Shown piece after piece: positions 56,293 through 64,000 of a DNA stretch of 64,000 nt; the stretch's first letter is position 1; every line of letters starts with the position of its first letter. Both the position numbers and the translations under genes were made by a program. The DNA comes from Pseudoscleropodium purum (Eukaryota; Streptophyta; Bryopsida; Hypnales; Brachytheciaceae). The DNA lies in assembly GCA_963969395.1 (NCBI GenBank), contig OZ017796.1:34648243-34712242 (forward strand). The letters are read 5' to 3'. Under the pieces are notes generated by a model. It ran no database searches. It saw only the letters and a program-made list of their open reading frames with translations, and had not been told where the DNA came from.

Positions 56293-59200
56293 TTGAAATT
56301 GAAAAATTTCCAAAAAAAAAGGTTTGATTGCAATCCACTTGGAGCCATCAATGAGACGCCCATTAGTGATCCAGAAGGAGGGCATGGCAATGATACTCAT
56401 GTCTTGGAGCTTGAAAATGATCTTCTTCCTAGTAAAGGCCCAAGTCAAATTCATAGAGCATGTGCAAGAAAACATAGTAAAGGTTCCTAATGCAAAGGGA
56501 CTAAATATGGTAAGGATGGTATTAGATGTGCCTATAGGTGATTACAATTTTCTTTTAGATGTGGAAGGAGTTGATGGAACGAAGGATTCTACACGATAGA
56601 CTATATGTTCATATTTTTACAAATCCTACATGTCTTTCAGACTACATGTTGCCTGTTGATAGATATGAGGGTAATGGTGGTTGTGACATTGCATATGATA
56701 GAAATTTAAACAATGTCAACTCTAGTGATATGGAGTAGTTCCAAGACTACCACAACATTCTTCAATGTAAAGACTTTGATTAGGAAAATAATATTGACAT
56801 TGAACCATATCCCCCAGATGATGGTCTCAATGACTAGTGCATGTGTCTAGAGGCCTTTGCCCCAAAGCACTTGGAGATAGTTAGATAGACAAGTTCACCC
56901 AATACTATTAAAAATTTGTCTGGAATTCTGCAAGTGCAAACCTCATTAGTAGTTGTAACAACTTCTCTAGACTACCCTCTAGATTGAAATGTCCAACAGA
57001 TTTAGGGTTGTCCCAACCCAAATTTGTTTTGTAACATATATTGGTTAGATTGTTATTTAGATTGCATTGTGCTAAAAACCAATATGTATGCTACAACTAT
57101 GGTGCCACCTATATGGAATTAGCTAGAGCATACAAAAGGTGGTCCTTCTTGATAGGACTTGAAATGCTCTAACATGCATCCAAAGCTAGATAGGAATTTG
57201 CATCCTCATGAGGTGCAAGAGACTTTATTTTGTATGCCATTGTTGGATGAAAAATCAAGATTTGATTTATTGTCAAGTCATTTCCAAGTTCAAAACACTC
57301 GCTAGATAGAAGCTCATCTTTAATTGTCTCCACATGGTAGACATTTGTAGCATTGAGCACAACCCTAGGCATCTAAATTTTAATGGAGTTGCCAGAATGT
57401 AGTGGCTATTAAAAAAATTTATAGAGGCCTCTAAAGAGATCTACAACCTCAAGAGAAAGATTCTAGTTGATGAGTGTGTTGTTCCTTATAGATCAAGGCA
57501 CTATTGTTTTATCATGAAAATTAATGCTTGATAAACCAACCCAATTTGGCATTAAAATTAGGTTACTAGTGAGTTTAAAGTCTAGGTTTATGTGGAGAAT
57601 TGAGGTCTATTTTTGTGAAAGTACCAACATATGGGAGCATGCCTAGGTTGGGGTATCATGTTGTTGAAAGATGATAAAAATTCTTGAGCATAGAAGGCAT
57701 CACGTTGTGCTAGACAACCTCTTCACTAGTGTATAATTTTTTCACAAGTTAACCCATAAAGGTCAAAACTACATTTTTTGATAACATAGCAATTCTAGGT
57801 AGCTCACTATGAATGGAATTTTTCTTTTTTTCTTTGAAATTGTCATACAACATTTTCTCAAGAAATATCTTTAAGGCCCATCAATTTTTATAACTTTTGA
57901 CTACATAGTTAAAAAGTTATTGCATGATATGTAATTTTCAATAATCAACAAGCACCCTAATAGTTTCTTAAAATAACACTTATTTCAAGAATAAAAATTT
58001 GAAATTTGTTTCCTAGATTTATATATATTTAGAAATATTTGAATCATTCTATTTTTATTTATGAGATAAAAGTTATGAAGTGTTCTACTTTGCAAGCAAT
58101 TATAGATTCCCTACTCTAAAATAAACTTTGGAGTCCTTCATTTTATTCAATTTTAAATATTTTTTGAAAAAAAAAAGAAAAAAAAAGACATATATTTTTT
58201 ATTACTAAATTAAGATTTCTATGATTGTCATTTATCAATTCCATAATTAAATTCTTAAAAATTTAGTGTTTTGAATCATTTTTCTACTTCTTTCTACTTT
58301 TTTTTTTTATATATATTGTGCAATTCCAAATGATCTAAAATTTTCAAGCATGTAGCTCATTTGCCTTGAAGAATGAACCCAAAGAGTTACCACCATTTTG
58401 GACATTTTTTCATACAAATGCGAGCTTGTGAAGTGCAACTACCTGGTTTCTTGCAGGGCCAAAAAAAGAATTTTTGTCAATCCAAATGTTAATATCTTGC
58501 AATATACAAGGTGAAAATTTCTGAAATTTTTTCCACATCTTTTCAAACTAGCCTACTACAAGATCTTATAGTTATATGTGTCCAAAAATATTTTTTTTCT
58601 AAAACTTGGTACTTGTATTAGAAATGGCAGTTTTGGAGTGTTTATGGTGAAAACATAGTCTCTAAACTTTAGGGGTTAATTGTAAAGGGAGTATAGGTAA
58701 CTAGAACAATAAGGCTGATAAAAAAAAACTTGCCAAGTAGTCTCTATATATGGATGCTAATAGTGAGGTTAGAAGATCCAAGTTCATGTAAATTTATGTG
58801 CACTACCAAATGGGTATAAAGTCTTGGCAAGACAAAAAATTTATGACTTTGTTGAGCACTACAATAGTACCTTAGTGCTTGAAGTGAAGGTCTTTAGACG
58901 AATTCCTAATCTCTTTAGAGAACTTATGGTTCCATCCTCTTCCATACGTAAAGCATATATAGAATATATGAGGGGAGTTGATGTGACTAATTAGTCATAA
59001 GGAAACTATTCATCATAGCTCTGATGTCAGAAATGGTAGATCAAAATTTTCCATCTACTTGTAGATCAGACGAAGGTGAATTCCTATGTTATTTGGATTC
59101 CGAAAGATGAAAGAATTAGGATTCAAGTACATAACTCATTTGGCTCTCAAGATTGCAATGGAGAAGTCTATCATCCAAGATGTTATTTATGCAAGGTGTC

Positions 59201-59520
59201 AGGAGTAACATTTACCACCTCCTACATTGTGGCGTCCTCTTCCTACACATGTCCACTTCTAATTGTCACTAAAGAAGTCCTATGAAGTTTGTGGCCAACT
59301 TCAACAATGGTATGATGAGATGTGTGGAAACAAGTGTATATGTTGTGAAGATTCCTACCTTGCACATCATCAAGCATTATATCAAAAGGAAAATTCTAAA
59401 AACTAATATGTCTCCAAAACTATTGTTTTCTTGTCAAGGTTGTACTAGAAAAAATCCTCTAACATAAGCAAATTGGGACTACAATCATTCTATAGAGAAA
59501 GCAGAAGAAGACCTATAGTG
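56293..59520 (+). pseudogene. piggyBac (PGBD-like, DDE_Tnp_1_7) transposase relic, split by a TTAA element
   Basis: The N-terminal part reads ISDPEGGHGNDTHVLELEND (56350-56420), acidic as usual for the family. Then come VLKTNMYATTMVPPIW (about 57070-57117, the ETN.YA box), EKSRFDLLSSHFQVQNTR (57250-57303, RF..L...LHF.DN) and LVDECVVPYRSR (first catalytic Asp codon 57469-57471). Next is HHVVLDNLFTS (second Asp 57713-57715). The element 57753-58675 interrupts here. After it, TRTIRLIKKNLP (58699 on), SWQDKKFMTLLST (58822-58860) and YMRGVDVTN (third Asp 58980-58982) follow. HLLVDQTKVNSYVIW and a Cys-rich tail (CGNKCICCED, FSCQGC) end it. The order and spacing fit a complete piggyBac transposase of about 600-700 aa. 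The three catalytic Asp codons persist, but there are many stops and frame changes. The second Asp of GVDxxD is Asn. Element termini were not found. Confidence 0.8.
57753..58675 (+). mobile_element. TTAA element, family A (923 bp), inserted in the piggyBac relic
   Basis: TTAA (57749-57752) then CCCATAAAGGTCAAAACT; the right end ACTTTAGGGG is followed by TTAA (58676-58679). The piggyBac reading resumes immediately after the second TTAA (FFHKL before, then a TRTIR box), so the insertion added one TTAA and nothing else. Body as in 5066-5990. Confidence 0.8.
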
Positions 59521-62500
59521 TTGTTCAGCACAAACTCCTCATTGCCGAAGCTTGTAAATTAAATGACACCTTTGGTATCAACACCCATCAATTTTCTACT
59601 AGATGTAGTCTCATGATTTTGGATACATTCAATGATGATTTGTTTTTGTATTTGCTTAGAGAAGACAATTTGTGCAAGTATTGACCATGCAACACTTGCA
59701 ATTTTGAGCCAATAATTTGGGTACCCAGGCTAGGTATTTTGGAATCGTTATATTGGCTATGTACATTGAATCAAAGAATAATTATCATTGTCTGATGTTT
59801 GTAAATGTGCTTAGCTTTATTTCATCGTCCACTTATTCCTTGTTTGTATTTTGCTTTTTCCCAATTTTGCTTTGTTTGTGAGCTTATTCATTAGTGTCAT
59901 GCTTATTGATATTTGTCTTACCCAGCCTATAACTATAAAGTTCAAATTTGTTTTCTCATCCTCATATTCTTTGTTTCTGGCAAACATCAATTTTGTTATG
60001 CTTTGTCTATGGTATGTCTAGTTAGTATCATGGTTCTTGATATAATTCTATAAATGTAAAGCCCCTAGTATGTGGAACTATACATATTATAGTCATCAAA
60101 TTTTGATGTAGGTCTTCAACCCAAATTACAATGACAATTAAGGTAAATATTGACACTATTAATGTCGTCCCTTGATTTTGTTATATCTTCCTCATAGTGT
60201 TGTTGCATTCCAAGTATTACTCTTTGTAAAAGTCTTCTATTTGCATATTGACATCCCATTTGGATGGATGTAGTTCAAAGCAAATGGACACCAGGTTTGG
60301 GGCATCTATTGGGCATGTGGTACAAACTAGTCAATTGCAATGCAAATTTTAAGATTTCTTAGAAATTGTTATACAACTATTGCTTGTGGTCATAGCAGTG
60401 TTGAATTAGTGTCTATAACAACCACAAGCCAAAAGCAAATGCCAACAAGCAAAACTCCTAGAAACAGTCCTCACTAGTATAGAAAGATTGTTTCCTTTCT
60501 TTTCCAATTTTTTATTTTCTGCAAGTTTACTTCGACAATGAAGCACACTTGGTAGCAAATCTCTACTAATTAGTACAAAGGTGCAAGATTTGCTTTAGCA
60601 ACTGTAGTTCATAGAAGAGGTGAATTGAGACATTTCCATGCTCAACTACAATGCTTTCATGCACTTATTGAACCGGAAGATAACAAGTGTATATGTGGCA
60701 AATATCAATCATTTAGATGGTTCCTTCTAAGATCAAAGATTGGTATACCAAGTTGCAAAGCATAGAATAGATAACCAATAAAGTTTTTGATAGAATTCTA
60801 GTTCAAAATTTAGATCACCGCTTGTTGTAATCCTAAACTTGAAGAACCTTATGGCTTGCCTTTACAAAGCCAAGACCCTATCAAATGTAATGAATTTTTC
60901 TTCAAAATTTCTTATAATTCTATGTCCAATTGATGAGAGTTTCTATAGCATCAGCAATTACAATTGGGCATACAGCGATATACTTGTTGCCGGCAATGCT
61001 TTGGCAGCATGTTATTGACACACATTTTTCTAGGTCACCGTCACTCAAGCTAGCAAGTCACTTATTATTGTCTAAGACATTCTAGGGTAGTAAAGAGGTG
61101 ACTAGAAAACTAGAAAACTTGCTTCAATAGACATATCATATATCAGTTGTTTTTATCAAGAAGGTTGTCAATTGTTCTTATGTGATGATTCCTACAATTT
61201 CAAATGTAGATTCCATGCACTTGGTATACCAAGCACCCCTTCCACTCAAAGATTTATATAGTCTAGAAAACACCTCCAAATCTTATTTTTCCATTGCATG
61301 TATATTTTGATCAAATACCTTTACTTTCTTACAAACAATCAACACCTCCATTGAGTGAAGTATCGCCAAGCAATTGCCTTTTGCATAGTACATGACATTG
61401 AAATAAGCCAAGACATACTCAAAGACTAATCATCACCAACTTCTTTAAAGGATTAATTGATTTGTGTCTTTTGAACACTAAAATTCTAAATCCACCATTT
61501 TATTTTTATGATAGGGATTGTATTGATTCAATCTAACATTAAATTGTAAATTGCCATGGTGTTCTTTCTAAGACTTAGACTTGTTACAACCAATATTTAT
61601 AACTACCTTTGATCTAAGTTTTACAAAGAGGTGATAAATATGTGCAAATTTACAATTTCATTGAAATCCCATTTTGAGGAGCATATCATGTCATCATTGT
61701 GACAATTGCTTTTCCAAAATATATTGTGTCAACTAAAAATCCTTAGTTTGCATCAAATGTTCAAAACCATCCAATTATTCTCCTTTTTCCAAATTTGTTA
61801 CTAAGCTTGTAGTTAAAATCTTACTTCACCAATGGCTACTTCTCCAATGTTTATAAGCATTAGTATACTATGTAATTTGGCTCTTTTAGGATGCATATTC
61901 CTAATCAAAATTCAATATGAACTCTATTTTTTTGCATTATATATAGAAGACCTATCAATATGTCATCAACAAAATGGTTTGTTCCAATACTCGTAAAGCT
62001 TGTTAATGCATTATTTATGCTTGCTACATCACTCTACTCATGATTGTTTATTTACTTAATTTTTATTTAATCATAGTTGCTAGTATTTGTATAAAATTAA
62101 CAACATATATTATAAGACTAATCTTAAAGAATACTAAATTTTTTAAATTTAAATCTTTGTAAATTATTGCCAAGTTTGCCACTTTTGCCAAAAAATGGTT
62201 GGGATCTTAATTCATAACCTTTGCCAAATTATGTGATATATTATGCAACAAGCAATAAAATGTCATAAGTTTTGTATTGCCAAAATTGATTTCTCTAATT
62301 ATTTGGTTAACATTCATGCAAAAGTCATAAGATTCTTTTAATTTCTATTTCAATGGGACCAACATTTGTTGGTGAAGGAGAATGTGGAATGTTAAAAATA
62401 GTAGGTGTATTCTAAAGAGACCTATGCTCACATGAATAAATAAAAATTTACAAAAAAATTTGCACTTGAAATAACTCTTCAACATCCAAAGGTCAAATTT

Positions 62501-62698
62501 ATTAAAATAATTCAACTACTAATGAAGGAACATATAAATTATTTGAAGCAAAAATCATGGCTTTACTATTGTGGCTTTTATTCATGGTTGTTGATTTGAA
62601 AAGTACTATTAAACTTCAAAAAATTAGTTGCTCTAATATGCACAAATTAAACTATTTAAAGTACTATGCTTCACAATTGTCTTAAAATGGTATTATAA
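59521..62698. other. AT-rich stretch, nothing assigned
   Basis: There are no domains on either strand. Frames are short. The part right after the piggyBac relic may contain its 3' untranslated region and terminus, but no TTAA with a CCC/GGG end was found. Confidence 0.35.
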
Positions 62699-63240
62699 TA
62701 CTCCCTCTATCCTCTAAATGATCTTCTTATTAGACAAAATATTTTGGATTAAGGTTGAAAATAACATTTTTTAAACCCATTTTGCATTTTAAGTAGTTTG
62801 GTGCACTTCAATTGTCTTTGAAACTTTGAAGTTAAGAGCCGTTTTCAAAGTGCATTTTTGGGGTACTAAAAAGTAGAATTTAGGGGGCATTTTCAAGGAC
62901 CATCGGTTGGCACTTAATTGTTGAGTATGAGGTCATTATTTTGTGGGCCATTAGTATAGGCCCAAGACCATGTGTAGACCTTTGCTCTACCTTCCCCAAC
63001 TTCATTTCCTTCAATCAGACAACACTCAAAAAGATGAATAAAAATAAGAATGAACAATATTGATTGATCCCTTCAATCAATTCATTTGTCTTTTGATTAA
63101 AGATTGCATGGAAGGAGGAAAAAATACTACTCAAAGTTTTGTTGCTAGTCCCAAATAGCATTTAAAAGCCAAATTGAGCCAATTCACAATGTCTCAAAGT
63201 ACAATACAAAGATCATTTTGGAATAGAAGAAATAACTAAT
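62699..63240. mobile_element. Stowaway-like MITE, tentative
   Basis: The left end TACTCCCTCTATCCTCTAAA then TGATCTTC resembles the CTCCCTC-type start of plant Stowaway elements. The right end, reverse-complemented, reads TTCTTCTATTCCAAAATGAT then CTTTG. The inner parts of the ends pair well (AAATGATCTT), the outer parts less so. A TA duplication is possible. The interior is noncoding. Confidence 0.4.
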
Positions 63241-63557
63241 AGAAGCCAATGATTCTTTCCTAATAAATCAACCCTTAATATAGACTTAATATATAATAAA
63301 AGGTATAAATGTATAAGAAAGATTGTATGAATGTGAATATTAGAATCATGTACAAATTTTACCAATAATAAAGGGTAGGATGAAAAATAATAATATTAAT
63401 TTTTTAAATATAAAAATATGAATATAAATAAATAATAAAATAATAAGATAATTTGATTCCTGAAAAAGATGATCTAAAATAATTCAGTGATTTTTTGAAA
63501 AAAATTTAAATGGACTATAAATTTAAAAACTTCTCACACTTCAATGATGAATTAAAT
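63241..63557. other. AT-rich noncoding stretch
   Basis: Very A-rich, with ATAAATAATAAAATAATA-like simple sequence near 63420. No other signal. Confidence 0.5.
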
Positions 63558-63561
63558 TTAA

Positions 63562-64000
63562 CCCCTAAAAGACCAACATGCATTTTCAAACTACATAGCA
63601 ATTTTATTAGGTATATGTGACTAGAAATTTCCATATTTTTGGCCCAAATTTTAATAGAAGGTAGGGACAAGGAATGTGCACAAAACTTTCATGACATTTA
63701 GAAATATGAGACAAAAGTTATGGCCTAATATATTACTTTTTTTTGTAAATGGTTAGTCTGGGCAAATCTAAAAAACTCACTTTTTTAAGAATAAAAAATT
63801 TGAAATTGCTTTTCTAGAATTATATATACTTAAAAAGCTTTGAATCATTCCATTTTTTATCAATGAGTCAAAAGTTATGAGGAATTTTTGGTTACAAGCA
63901 CTTATAGACCCTGTACTCTAAAATAAACTTTGAAGTCTTTTATCTTACTCAATTTTGAATATTTTTGGAAAAAAATAAAATTTTAGGATGGAAATTGTAC
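63562..64000 (+). mobile_element. TTAA element, family A, runs off the window
   Basis: TTAA (63558-63561) then CCCCTAAAAGACCAACATGC. The body parallels 5066-5490. The right end is outside the window. Confidence 0.7.

Noticed and set aside
57169..57372. 67-codon minus-strand frame
   Set aside because: It is antisense to the piggyBac relic, whose plus-strand motifs explain this stretch.

Overview
The window looks like a piece of a large, AT-rich nuclear genome of a plant-like eukaryote. The evidence is GT-AG introns, long AT-rich noncoding tracts, plant-style LINEs with a C-terminal zf-RVT domain, PIF/Harbinger pieces of the plant type, dense MITEs and a TTTAGGG-type telomere-like motif at 26862-26879. 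I cannot name the species. Nothing prokaryotic was seen. Genes are scarce: the last two exons of one gene at the left edge (1-477, + strand) and a probable two-exon gene of unknown function at 19061-19968 (- strand). Almost everything else that can be explained is transposon remains. All repeat boundaries were drawn by eye and may be off by several bases.

Left part (1-17 kb). After the edge gene comes a decayed Crypton-type tyrosine recombinase (2810-4352). It is followed by nested MITEs: an inverted pair of one family (4768-5048, 6069-6380), separated by an element with TTAA target duplications (5066-5990). A second TTAA element (6477-7271) and a roughly 240-bp MITE (7313-7555) follow. A 21-bp perfect inverted repeat (2603-2623 and 7848-7868) brackets this block. 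Further copies of the roughly 0.92-kb TTAA element lie at 9872-10779, 14066-15018 and 16401-17165. A MITE with a 20-bp minisatellite inside it lies at 12482-12774.

Middle part (17.9-31 kb). This stretch is less AT-rich. It holds a GC-rich hAT-type MITE with a perfect 8-bp target duplication (17890-18114), the two-exon gene, direct duplications of about 0.4 kb (18424/21752 and 21195/25295), more TTAA-element and MITE copies, a possible O-methyltransferase pseudogene near 28.5-28.7 kb and short tandem repeats near 30.4 kb.

Right part (31-64 kb). A decayed Myb/SANT-like PIF/Harbinger-type accessory protein (32520-33400) is followed by a long minus-strand LINE (about 34.1-42.2 kb: zinc knuckle, endonuclease, reverse transcriptase, zf-RVT). 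A second, 5'-truncated LINE of the same family spans 45.6-50.9 kb. Both LINEs are interrupted by members of an element family with CACTA-like ends (40185-41415, 47802-50215; a third copy is at 42256-44927). These elements carry large internal palindromes and a tRNA-like module with A and B boxes. A PIF/Harbinger transposase fragment (51031-51420, - strand) and a piggyBac transposase relic (56293-59520) follow. The piggyBac relic is split by a TTAA element (57753-58675), and the reading resumes after that element. A Stowaway-like MITE (62699-63240) and a last TTAA element running off the right edge complete the window.

The clearest themes are three. First, a CCCC...GGGG / TTAA element family co-resident with a piggyBac transposase relic. 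Second, a Crypton recombinase in a plant-like context. Third, a CACTA-ended family with palindromes and a tRNA-like module whose insertions can be checked against related uninterrupted LINE sequence.
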